From assembly GCA_936440205.1 (NCBI GenBank), contig OW387133.1, positions 11,746,001 through 11,810,000 of the forward strand: 64,000 nt of DNA. The letters run 5' to 3'. A program made the translations under genes and the position numbers. A model generated the notes under the pieces. It saw only the letters and a program-made list of their open reading frames with translations. It was not told the DNA's origin and did not search any database. The stretch's first letter is position 1. The number at the start of each line of letters is the position of its first letter. This DNA is from Lepidonotus clava. Lineage: Eukaryota > Annelida > Polychaeta > Phyllodocida > Polynoidae. Positions 48,268 through 60,310 of this stretch are shown here, piece after piece.

Positions 48268-51200
48268 GGTTGACTCACGTTACACCGCCTCAGCAAGTCT
48301 GTGAGAAAACCAAAGAAAACTGATTAAAATCAAATATAAGCCAATTACAACTCCCACAAGAGTTCAGTAATAGTAGGCCGAATATAATATTACAGAAAAT
48401 ACAAAATCTCTGTAATATAAATCGTAGAAAAATAAAATTTTTACTCACCGCTGTTGACACACGTCTTTCCCTGACCACGTAATCCACAATGGCTGCCGTT
48501 TCCCGCGTGTTTCACTTCTCGCATGATCTCGCAACACCGGAAGTGTTGTACGAGGTAAAATCCCGAGTTTACTGTTACAAAACCAACAGGAGGCACCATG
48601 CCTGAATTCCTCCATCAACAACTCCCGGCGAACCGTGGAGAAAATATGAGGGGAATGAGTTGTGAGGGCCTCTGTTATGTGTCATGCTTTCGTCAGGGCC
48701 CTATACCCCGATGTTGTTATTCGGCAGGTGCTAAGACGTAAGGACACCCCGGGGGCGGGCTGTAGTAGTGGTCCAGGCTTAGTCTTACCTCTGATTCATT
48801 ACCTGGTAGAACCCTCCGGTACGATCCCTGTCAAGATGCCAGGTAACTGCAGGCCCCAGGTAATTAGACAAGACGCAGTGGGCTGGAGATTAGATTGGTG
48901 GGTGACTAATTGGGCATCTAGATGAATGCAGCTCTGAGATAATAGATGTATTGCGTTCAGAAGAGGATACCTTGATTCTTGTATTGAAAAGTAGTTTTAG
49001 AACCCTTTGCTCCCCTGGCAGCGACATTTATTACTAAAAGTCCCTCTCTTCTCTTCACACGTCTCAAGCCATGAACTGGAGACTCTGTAACCTGTCCGTC
49101 TCTTGGAGGCACAGGGGACAACGCATTTTAATCAATGTCCTCCTATATTTCTTCTACTTACCATTCTAGAACGAAGAAGCTTACAACATATCTTAAATTC
49201 TAATAGGAATTCAATGACCTCTCTGCTACCCTTTCTTCTCACTCTCACTTCTGACGATTGTGTACACAGCCCTTCAGTAAAGATATCATTATGCACAGGG
49301 ACCGGAATATAGAGGTAGAGCCAACACCAAGTAATAAGAGTACAGCCACTTGAAGTGGGATCTCCGGGGTCTAAGACATACCCAGGTTGTGGGTGAATGG
49401 TAATGACTGCCCCGTTTTGGCAAGGTGAGACATCACTTTACATGGAGCTCTAAACGTGCCCTGGGTGTTTCTCGGTTACTCGAGTGATCAGGATCAAGTC
49501 TCCAGGGTTGTTGTGTTTGAGTATCTGGGCCAATCCTGCATATTGGGCACAAGCCAACAAACATCCAGGGCAAAATAGTAAGCTCTGAGCTTCGGAATAA
49601 TTATGACAGGGAATCCCTTATGCACACAATTTCATGTGGACTAACTCTGACACACTCCATTATTTTGGGCCTAAAATATCATGGTTTATTCCTGTAAATG
49701 TGATATACATGTCTGCAGCTGGTGGAGCGAATATGCAATATGTACCAGCGAGTTGTTGCTTTAAATGGGTATATATCCGTTGGTGGGTCCTCAACCTGAG
49801 GTTATGCTTATCCTGCCCAGGGCCTCAGGGCCTCTCACTCACCCTTAAGACGGAGGGAGTCGGCCTCAAATATTGGCGGATTAGGAGCACAAGGCGGGTA
49901 GCAAAGAGACTGTTTTGCCGATAAACATCATCGACTGAATGGTTCTCCACGCTCCGGGGAAAGACGAGAACACACTCACTGTCATTGGTTTGTTTTGTGT
50001 GAGGGCGTCCTCTGGTTCCCCGACCAGTTTTCTTATGGTTCTCGAGAAAAGATCCGATCAGTATCGAGTGACCTCACGTCATTCAAATGGATAAAACGCT
50101 GTTTCCGTTTTCTAAAGGTTTGTCCTGGTCGATCTACTGCTTGATGCAATAATGAAAGGTTTGTGGACTATAATTGAAGCGCCTCAGGCTAAATGCTTAC
50201 TTTTTTAAAAAGGCGTACTTAGCAGGGTGTTTTTAGGCAGCCAGTGCTGGGGGCAAAAACATCAGAAACAGAAATAAATGGGTCAACAATTTACATATTG
50301 GTAATAGGAGATATATAAAAAGACTTGAAGTAAAATAAATGTATGATCACTATGAAGATTTCATTTTCTGTCCTTTCTTTGGTCCTATCTTGTTTGTTTG
50401 TTGTTTGCTATTTTATTTGCTAGCTATTTGGTCATTCTTATGCCCAGAACCCTGTGGGTGGCCCGGCTATTGAGAGTGATACTACAATATTTACTTTCCA
50501 TCAGGAGGCCCAGATAGAGGAGGCATACCCCGCGTGTTTCTTATTGGTGTCTTGCTCGACCCGGAAGTGACGTAACCAGGTCAGGTCGGCCGATCAGGTG
50601 TGGGGGTAAACAGAGGGATCACGTGGCCATGTGGCCCGGATGGGGCCCGGCTGTGGGCACCATGGTAACAGACCAGGGCTCAATGTGCCAAGATCATTAC
50701 AACTGACTGGAGTGAAGAAGTCGGTATGGGGAGGCCCCGTCTGGTGTACCTGGACAAGAACCAGCTGGATTCTGAAATTAGTCGCAATTCCACGTTTATC
50801 TCACCCTCCAGAGTGGACACAAATCCTATCAACATAGTTACTCGTAAATAATATATTTATAAATTGGAATGTGGCAAAAAACGACACCTACTTATCAAAG
50901 TAAAAGTGGTAACTTTAGAGTATCATCCTGGCCACATTAGTGATGGGTTTTAAATGCAGATTGTGAATCTGTGAATCACAACTTTAGCATAGGCCCTCTT
51001 GATGTGACCTAGAATGAACAAAGCATTATTAGACTACCCCCCCCCCACCCTCCCTCCCACTTCGACCCTCAAGAGTCAACCCACTGTCATCGTTGCTGAT
51101 ATCATACCCTAAAGGCACAAGCCAGTGTTATATTTACAATTTGAGTTCAACCAACAGGATTATTCCGAATGTTGGGCCATGGCGTAGAGTGTGACAGTCA

Positions 51201-52269
51201 CCTGAACTGCACTCAATGACACACAAGCTTACACATCATTTGAAAGGGCGCCAAAGGACCCATTACTAAGGAAGTGAGCTATCTAAAAATGTCCTTGTAT
51301 ACACAGCCTTGTCTTCAAGCAAGCTGTATTCCAAGAGCGTTCAGAATGCCAAAGTGAATGTAGGTGATTAGCCTGTACTAAGTTATTTTTAGATCGTTCA
51401 ATATTGGAAGGTTGAACAAAACAGTCGCAAAACAGGTAATTGAGCCTAATTTGGATAAAACAAAAATCTCATTGTATATTTCTACTGGCAAAAAGTAGGC
51501 TTTGGGGAATAAGGCCACTTATTGTTAATGTGGACATAGTATGAATCACCGGTTTGTATGGGTTGGGAATCTGGGTCCACATGAAGTGCTCTCGATAGTA
51601 CAAGTCCTTTTTATCATTAGCAAATATCCATATGGCAGTATTACAGTGATAGATGATATTGTCGTTCACATTATGTGTATGATTCAGCATGCTGGGCAGC
51701 GTGGTACGTACAGATCAAACAAACTGGTATGATCGTGACCAATACATTCTTTTTTCCAAGTTGGTAGAAATACAACTGAGTTAACACAATGTGCAACTGC
51801 TAATATTATTTCACTTGAAATGCTATATCCTTTTATACTGGAGCCGGCTTTAAGTTACACAAGTAAATGGTACGTGGTACTTGGACTGGAATAACCATTT
51901 ATTGTAATAAATAAACCCTGCGAGTGTTTTCACACTGGAAGGCGAACTGCACAATGTAGCAATGCATTAAATGCCTACTTAGTATGGTATACAACTTCCA
52001 CCAAACGGTCTCCCATCTGGCACCTGCCATCCAAACTCCAGGGGGTCTGGCACCAGTTGGGAATTAGTAGGAGTGGGGCGTGTGGAGGCGTACGCTGGAG
52101 GCACAGGTGTATAATACCTCCTCCATATTACCTCCTCCAGGTCCGGCAGAATCCGCGTAACACGTAACAACAGCACGCCAATGGTGGGGCTCTAGATTGA
52201 GGGCGGGGGGGGGGGGGGGGGGCGGGGGGGTCGAAATAAGGTCCAGTAACGTAGGGGCCAGCTAGGGCC

Positions 52270-52408
52270 CAGTGGCGTAGCCAGGGGGGTTCCTTGATGT
52301 CTGGAACCCCCTTAAATTTCCCAAAATATAGGTAAAATCTTATCAAAAATGTAGGCCAGAATACCCTTAGATTTACCCCTTATGGCTTTAGGGCTGGCTA
52401 CGCCCCTG
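52270..52408. mobile_element. hAT-like MITE with inverted termini and target duplication
   Basis: It starts CAGTGGCGTAGCCAG and ends CTGGCTACGCCCCTG, a 15-bp inverted terminus with one mismatch. The flanks TAGGGCCC (52263-52270) and TAGGCCCC (52409-52416) match at seven of eight bases, the 8-bp duplication expected for hAT transposition; the exact edge is ambiguous by one base. It is 139 bp long and non-coding. Confidence 0.75.
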
Positions 52409-55003
52409 TAGGCCCCTTGCTTACATCACTTAGGGACCCAAGTCAAGTTTGAAGGGGTTATTCCTTTCCTTATGGTTCAATTTTTTTAGATTTCCTGGAG
52501 GCCAATGGGGTCCCTTGCTCTTGTAATCTGGGGACCCTAAAGCTTTTCTAGGGGCCTCTGGCTCTCGGGCTCGTGCAATTTCGACCCCTGTTGTCACTTG
52601 ATTTTTAGAAATGCTCGTGTCGCATGCCCTTGTTGTCCTCTCCTTTGTGGAATTGTCACCATGTCGATTTTAAGAAACGGGCAAACCCCCTGTCGCATGT
52701 CAATAAGTGTTATGTCGAATGTCAAATTTAAGGAATGCCCCTGTCCCCATGTCGAATTTATTTAGTGGTCTAGCGCCATAATGGTCAGTCCTACTCTCCG
52801 GTCCCACTCACATGTTCACACCTCAGTGACTATCAAAGGTATAGAAAGTAGTCCACACGTCTGTATTTGTGCGGTCTAAAATAGGTTTTCTGATCCCTTC
52901 CCGCCAATGTCCTGCGCAAATAGTGATCAGGGTTTAGGGCTGTGTTAGTCACTCTTAGTCCACTTAATTAGTATTCTGGGGGGGAATGGGGCGTTAACCG
53001 TGGGCCATGTAACGCCCAAGTCATGGGTAATTCAGTCTGCCATGATGTACATTTGTTTTCCTTCTCGTTTCCCCCTCAAATATTCCATTTACGTAGTTTA
53101 ATTCCTTAGTTATAGCCTGACCAAATGCTACAACATGAAACATTCTTGATTTCCTACTCTTCCTGTGATTTTATTTTTAACCATATGAACTAAATGTTGA
53201 AAAAAAGATCTGATTTATTACAAACAACGTAAACGTAACTCAGGTATAGTTCATGTGTATAAGGTTAAATCAGTTTTTTCTTGCAAAAGACTCTTGGTGC
53301 ACTGGCTCTGTAATGACCTTTGTGTGATTCAATAATATGGATCATAGTGCTTAATAAAATATTTTGACTAGACTGCTACAGTGCAACTACAGTAGACAAA
53401 ACCACCGCTGAGAGCATTTTACTCTTTGACAGTTCTGTGTCCCGCTGTGCTAACAACTCTGGTAACAACTGCACCTGATCACCCTGCATCATATATATTT
53501 CATATCCATACTTTTCACCATACCGACTAGTCACTACAGATCTCCAACTGCTCTTCAGATTTGGTATCGCCACAGTCACTTTAAGACCAATAAAGTAATT
53601 ATGTCTGATTTTGGCACGTGCAAAGGTCGAACCCAGCACCCTTGGCCTTGTGGGGCAGGTGTCAGAGGCCTCCCGGTGGTCCCGGGAGGGGGGGGGGGGT
53701 GACTGATGGCCCGGCCCGCTGCCATGGTAACATGTCGGAGAGGGGCCAGGGGTATTTCTACTTCTGCTCGGGATGTTTAACATGTCCATGCCATGTAGAT
53801 TACTGAAGATGAATGCGGCTGTGACGATTAACCTAGTATAGACGTCATTGGTTATATTTGGCAAAGTGAGCGGCATTTATTTAGACCAGAATACTAATAA
53901 ATAAGTATGTTGTCATATTATTTTCTTTTTTTTTAAAGTTTACAGGGGACAAGGTTATGGTAGATTAGGCGAATGTGCATCCCATCTGTGTTCTGATAGA
54001 TATTATGACTACTGGGTCGTACGCATCTGGAATACAAGTACATGAAGGTTATTTAATGATGTAAAATACTATGTATTAGAACAGCTAATTCAGGTCACTT
54101 TCACGCCATAATATAAGCACTGAAAGGAAAACATGCATTATAGATCAAACTGGTAGCTATTATTCTAATTTAAAATAGGTGTGTGCATGCAAGTCCCCAT
54201 GTGCAATATGATATACAGGAAGTCGAAATCTTATACCCGTGAATTATGGATATGGGAATAAGTTACGGGAAAATAGGCCTACAATCTGCAATTAACAGAC
54301 AATAAAGATGGATTTACCGACATAACTAAATCTGCCGTCAAAGAGACCCTCGCCATGTTGGAGGGTCCTGCGGGCATGTGGTCACCAGGGGGAGCCTGGG
54401 GGAGGGGAGGGACACCTGTCTCTGGGTCATTGTGATTATTGGGGTCTAACCTGGGTAACAGATGTCTAATGGCACCTGTGATGGGTGTTTATTGTGGGGG
54501 ATTATCATTAAGGCTGATCTTTGAATGTTTGACACACAACATATGCAAATCATGTTTCCAACCTAAAGATCGCAATTGCATTGACAAATATGAAATTTCA
54601 GTCTATCTAGGGCTTGCCAAAGGGGGGGTGGAAAGATCTGTATTAACTGGTACTAGAAATAGATACAGCCACAGTGATCTGTGTTTTGAGAGCTGCATAA
54701 AAGACAAAATAATTGCGTCGAGGCCTATCCAGCTTGTGATGATAAATACCACAAAAGAACGAGCAAAAATAGCTCAGATTTTAACCTTTATTGCCAGACT
54801 GATCTCTGATTTCCCCTGGCGTGACAATAACGTGTGAACAGGCCCGTGCAGGCCCCGACTTCTCCTGATCTACGGCTCAACTCCCATTGTCATTTAGTAC
54901 CACCGCCGTCCTCATGGCGGCGCCCCAAAAGGTCAACCGATGACCCCGAGCGTTAACGCCGCTGGGGAGTGCGCATGTACAATAGAGAGAGGATGGGTAA
55001 CTG

Positions 55004-55040
55004 TGACCTTTTGTAGGTCACTGGAGTGACCTTGTGACCT
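55004..55040. promoter_or_regulatory. Cluster of four nuclear-receptor half-sites
   Basis: TGACCT at 55004, AGGTCA at 55015, TGACCT at 55027 and TGACCT at 55035 lie within 37 bp. AGGTCACT-GG-AGTGACCT (55015-55032) is a perfect palindrome. The last two sites, read on the - strand, form AGGTCA-CA-AGGTCA, a direct repeat with two-base spacing. Half-sites of this form bind nuclear receptors. Whether any receptor uses them is unknown. A CpG-rich patch lies just to the left. Confidence 0.45.
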
Positions 55041-58000
55041 TGGAGGCCAATAATGACGACCCCACTGCCGGGACAGATGTGTGGAAAGGCGGCCAGGAGT
55101 ATTGAAGTTTGAATGCTCTTTGATGCGGAAAAATATTCAACTGAGAGGTCGTCAGGAACGAAATGCCAACCACAAAAGGTTCTGTATCAACAAATGATCT
55201 TGGGTAGAAATCATACAGTATCTCAAATCGCCATCTTTTCGCAGCAGCGACCCTGACCAGGTATGCATGAAATTGGCCGCTTGGACGCCATGGGCGGTGG
55301 AGGCTAACGGCCGATGAAGTGGACTCTACAAATGTACTTGTGAGCTATGCACATGAACAAGAGGGTACCACTCGTACTTGAGTATAATGTTAAAGGCATT
55401 ACGCCTAAAAGGCTCGCAAACTATCTGCACTTTACTGAGTCTAGTAGAGGTTGCGGCCTATAAAAAGTAAACGTTGGTAGATCCCATTACCCATAAAACC
55501 CACACCTCTCCCCGCACTGTTACTGATTGACGACTGGAGAAAACATGGAGTGGAACCTGCATTCAAAACACGTAGTGCTATCCTATGATACCAACCTCGG
55601 TAGTCCCAAACGCAAATAGAGCGCTGAGTCCTACATGGTCCTAGGGCACGAGTCTCCAGTGTCCGAGGCCTGAGACACTGCAGCTGGCCTCGATCACAGG
55701 AAAGGCTATAGACTATGATGCTACTCTTTTACATCATATGACTACCATCTTCTTCTGTGACTAAACACTCTGGCTTGAAAAATAAAATCTCCTTCGGCTT
55801 TAGGAGGGAAGGAGTGGTGCGGCAATAAATGCTACTTGCCACTCCAAGGTACTTATCAAGAAGAAAACACAGCTATTACTGAGATGAAGGGAGGGTTCTT
55901 GCCACTGGATCCACCCAGAAGGGGCCCGGGGGAGGGCAAGCTCAGGGCCTGTACACACAGCTCTGAGTCAGATTACATGTGTGATCCTGTTGGGGTTACC
56001 AGACCTAAGAGGGGGGCATAATAACAGGACGGAAGTCTGCATCACTTTATCTTCTGGGGGGAGTCTGCTCAAAGGGCCTAGAATAGAGCCTGCAACCTTG
56101 TAGTACATGGGTGTCTAGGCTCAAAGTCACAATTTGAACACGTGCATTTTGATTATTATTTATCGTTTCAGAAGTCTATTTGCGGAAATATCATAAGGCA
56201 ACTTACTTATTGCCTTAACTAGTGATGTGACTGACCCGCTTGAACTACTGCAAGGCTATTAGAGTGTAAGCAGGGTATAAGAAAGCCTTATTCTCACTAC
56301 AGAATCAGCATTGTCCATCCATGATCGATGAGACTAATTAAGTACGAGACGCTCTTCAACCATTATACCTAACCTATTTGTTCAACTCAAATATAGGCAA
56401 TGACCTGACAACACAAACACAACAATGGCCTATTAATCTGGGCCAGATTTTGACAGACAGGACAAAGTAGGTTGGGTTACCGATATAAATGTAGTTTCAA
56501 TGGGTTATAGGCTTACTTTTAATGAGAGGGGAGGGCGGCCCTGTGGACTAAGTGCAGGTGTTCTGAGTGTGAAGCCACGCCCACTTGTGGAGTAGTTAAA
56601 GGGCCGGAACAATGGGTTAACAGGCCCGTGCTCCAGGGCCATAAGGCTCACCTGTCGCAGGCCCGACCTGGTGGACTGAGGATACAGATACATTGACTTG
56701 TCGGGAGTCTCAGTCTGACGCTGGGGTTTACGGAGAAAATTACAGGGAAATGGAGATGCTGTCAAGAGATATCTAAAGAGGTCGAAATATGTCTCGAAAG
56801 AGCACAACAAAAATTGTTGTAAATTGGTAACTCATCCACGTTACCACCCACTAGAGACTACTGGCTGTTTTATCATGCAAATCTAATTCTAAACGGGATA
56901 TATCCAGAAGCAAAAACAGGTATCTCTGTCGCCATTGAATTCAATGAAGTTACTACTTGAATGAACTCAAGTCTCTACACGTACCGCTAATATCAAATAG
57001 GCTGTTCTGATGCAGTCCTAGCTGTTCCTAAAGTATATCCAATTTGTTAATCACCATAACACGCTTTCGTGTTGTAACATTTTTTTCTCGCATTTCTAAA
57101 GCACTGACTTCATAATTCATACTCTTCTGAGTCATTAATTTTACCAGCTGCCCCTCGGGATGCGGCCTGTAACCTGTTGAGCGGATACCGTGTCTAAGCG
57201 TGATCCAGCACGACGACAAAACGTGTAATCTTGTCAAGCATGCGTAATGTGACAACCACATAAATCTGTGTTACAGTAGGCGATGTAGTTCAGAGGGTAG
57301 ACGAGGCCACAGACTTCCCACTCCCACCTATACACCTACAGGTGACCCCATATGGTCACACCGATCAGTTACAGTGAACTAAAAAGGCACTGCTACCTTA
57401 ACAATAGGAGCTTTGTAACGTGCGGTTTGTGGTTATAACCAGTCAGCAAAGTTTTCAGGCGAACTAAAAGTCTACGGTATATGCCACCTGGTTTTTAAAA
57501 TTCAATATGGACGAGGATAGGTGTTTCCGTGACTTCTTGAAAAAAAAGTTGTAAATTTGAAAAGCCTTTTTCTTGTACTCAATGCGCCTGACTTCAAAGG
57601 TCATTTCACTGAAGGAATTTTAATATATTCCAGACTACAGAAATATCCTTCTCGTTGAACGCTTAGAGGTTCCGGTGATAAACATCTGAAATATTGCATT
57701 CAATTGATACCAATATTTTTATATCAAGAACCTCTGTACTAAAAGGATCAGCCGATCATGTTAGTATCACAAAAAGAACTAGAATGTTTTTGAGTTTAAA
57801 AGCTGGTAATTTATTCCTTAATCCTATGCACTGATGTAGCTAGTCTGAAAGGTAACGACCACTGCACTCTGTTGCTTTCCAAGAGATCCTACCCTTTTAT
57901 TCGCTACTCAAGATCCGTCCAGGTAATGCATTTTTCACCGGATTTTTTTTTTACTTAGAATTTTTCACTCCTCTACTTGAGCATCAAAGCAAACAGAGGC

Positions 58001-58602
58001 ATTCCTTTACCCTGAGTGTATGGGTCTCGCACCTCTCAGCCCGCCCCCAGACCTGGGAGCTGCACAAACAGGGGAGACACGGTAAAGTTCCTCCCAAGGG
58101 GGAGGGTACTGACTCTTTGATGGCAGGTACCCACTGCAGAACGACAGCTCCCTGATTTTGTTATAGGACAGCTCTGTATGGTTCTCATATGGAGGAAGTT
58201 TACAGCCCTCTAGTTTCTGAGATGTCAAGGGACACCTTTTGTTTTTGAACACTGCCACTGTGTTTGCCTCCAAAACGAATATTATAACGAGCATCGTTCT
58301 TAAAAGATTCTAATAAAATAAACAACGATGAATTTGAATAGTCTGAAATGTGCTAATGATGCTTCCTTCTAACTACAAAAGCTGTCATTTACAGCCCCCA
58401 CCCACAGGACAGTAAGCCTTGACAGCCCCCCCCCCCTTTATTTATTTATTTTTTAGAGTTGTCAGGTCATCAGTGACAGCCCCCCATTTTCCTGCCTTTA
58501 CCACGCTTACAGCCAAAGCTGCCGGGATCCATTTTGCACTGGGTACCCAAACCCAAGTCGAGTGCCCCCCACACCCACCCACCCCACAAGAGTGTCCCTC
58601 TG

Positions 58603-58913
58603 CACCCCATACACCTAGGTTCTTTCTCTTTAAGGAGAAGAGAAAGTTTCCCCTCTTCCTCTTGAAGCACACCTTTCACTCCCTATTATACTTATGTTTG
58701 GCTCATTTGGTGAGGGATTTCGCTTCAAGAAAAAGAGGATATACATGCACCCCCTGGTGGTTTACATCAATACTAAACCTCTATGTCTCAAGAAGAAAAC
58801 CTCACCTTATAAGCCTCATGTGAGATATAACAGGGAGAATCTTTGCTCTTAAAGAGGAAGAGGGGAAACCTTTCTCTTCTCCTTAAAGAGAAAGAGTCTA
58901 GGTGTATGGGGTG
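58603..58913. repeat. Long inverted repeat, about 65-bp arms, 180-bp loop
   Basis: Arm 58603-58667 and arm 58848-58913 are reverse complements with only a handful of differences. They share CACCCCATACACCTAG, then TTCTCTTTAAGGAGAAGAGA and TTTCCCCTCTTCCTCTT. Each arm is strongly pyrimidine- or purine-biased. The loop has a weaker nested pairing (GGTGAGG near 58710 with CCTCACC near 58800). It may be a foldback transposon or an inverted duplication. Confidence 0.85.
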
Positions 58914-59984
58914 CCCTCCATCACCTCGCCAACCAGACTCTGCACATCGCGGAAGATCCACCGTGAGACAAGGTATCCGAATGTACACAAAAACCACTGT
59001 GGAGATGGCCACGGTGTCTTTCAAGTCGTTTGTCTGCTACGGAAAGAATATTTATATATACTGTGACTGTAAACAAGGACAGTGGCGTTATATTGCTACT
59101 GTGGTGTTGACTTTCATTTAGCACACAATTTCAACAATATGTATGCTACCATGCAAGCTTGTATTCCTTTCAGTTTACCATTAAAGTTCTACCACAGATG
59201 TATTACGTTGCGTATTTTCTTAACAGCACCTTTATATGTTTTCTAACTTTTGATATTTATTTGTAGCAATATTAAAGTTTCGCTATTTAAAATATATGAA
59301 TTCAGGGAAAACAAGTTATAAACAATGGAAAACATTTGAGAACCTTTATAGAACGTGCCCCGTCGTGCGCAACAGTAACACACCGGACTTCCAACGTATT
59401 TATGAACAGAAAAATAAATCAACTGCAAAATAAAACAAATTCACTGGTATACTAATAAAACATGTTGAGGGCAGTGGGTGCTGGTGAACAGTTAACCTAA
59501 CTACATGCTACATGTACTTTACCAAAGTACATACGTGTGGACCGAAAGTTTTTTTAAAACTTTTTTTTCCTTTTTACGTAATGTGCCAATAGCCATTGAT
59601 CGATTTCCAAAACACAGGATTATTTCAATTTGATTTATGGAGCCGTCTATGTTTGACTTTTTCGTCAGAAATTAGAGATTTGGCAGCCTTAAATAAATTT
59701 GCCTTTTCCGAAATATCTACGGGTAAATATTTTTGTACGAGTAGCCCCATATGACGACTTCCAGCAAAATTATAAACACACATACCTTTTCCTATTATAA
59801 TTATCAGACTCATACTCATAAAAAAAATCCACAAAGAAAACGTAGACAGTAATAATTGGTAATCATTTCCAAAAGAGGGATTAGTCTATACTGTCTTTCG
59901 TAGATACATTGAGTACTTGGTATACACCACGTGTCCGAATGTGTCACACTTTAGAACCTCCCCACCCACGTTATACACTGAAGA

Positions 59985-60310
59985 CACGGTCACACTACCC
60001 CACTCAACTAAACTCATAGACAGTCATAGGTTTTAATGGTGCCAGTATCCCAAATGGCCTAGCTAGCATTTTTTAACTGCTTGGCCATAGAATAGGACCC
60101 AACCATCATAGCTCTTATCAACTTACAGACTATATATATATGGCTGTGCTAAGGCACGTCCCCTAAAAACCCGACGATCCAGCCATACGTCTCCATCTAT
60201 ACTACCCGACAGAACCGTCGTACAATTCCGATTGTAATAATACTATGCCATTCTGAAGGACCGGGCCCAACTGAACTCAACTCCACCGTCAAATTGAGTT
60301 TATACCTGCA
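59985..60310. mobile_element. MITE, CAACTC-rich family, decayed copy 2
   Basis: GTCACACTACCCCACTCAAC at the left and GGGCCCAACTGAACTCAACT with CCGTCAAATTGAGTTT at the right parallel the ends of the 23266 element. The internal ATGGTGCCAGTA also matches ATGGCACCAGTA in that copy. Similarity is patchy, so this copy is older or a subfamily. Confidence 0.5.

Larger units (their letters stand above)
43923..48560 (-). mobile_element. DIRS-family tyrosine-recombinase retrotransposon, looks whole
   Basis: A 4.6-kb DIRS-type retroelement in the same orientation as the scaffold gene. Its ends are inverted repeats of about 45 bp, starting TTTTACCTCGTACAACAC at both ends. The repeat contains its own small palindrome (CAACACTTCCGGTGTTG). 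Parts in order are a gag-like gene, a reverse transcriptase with RNase H, and a tyrosine recombinase that overlaps the previous gene, an order usual for DIRS elements. No target-site duplication is expected for this family and none was seen. Its reading frames are open and its ends nearly identical, so it looks whole and young compared with other repeats here. It lies either in a long 5' intron of the scaffold gene or just upstream of that gene. Confidence 0.9.

Noticed and set aside
53376-53876. 166-codon - strand frame
   Set aside because: Low-complexity Pro/Arg/Ser content around a G run and no family resemblance; a chance frame.
54439-54837. 132-codon + strand frame
   Set aside because: No recognisable domain, no splice or promoter context, and ordinary composition; treated as chance.
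59625-59834. 69-codon - strand frame with a protein-like stretch (NLFKAAKSLISDEKVK)
   Set aside because: Looks somewhat protein-like and could be a transposon fragment, but I cannot name a family and no neighbouring pieces support it.
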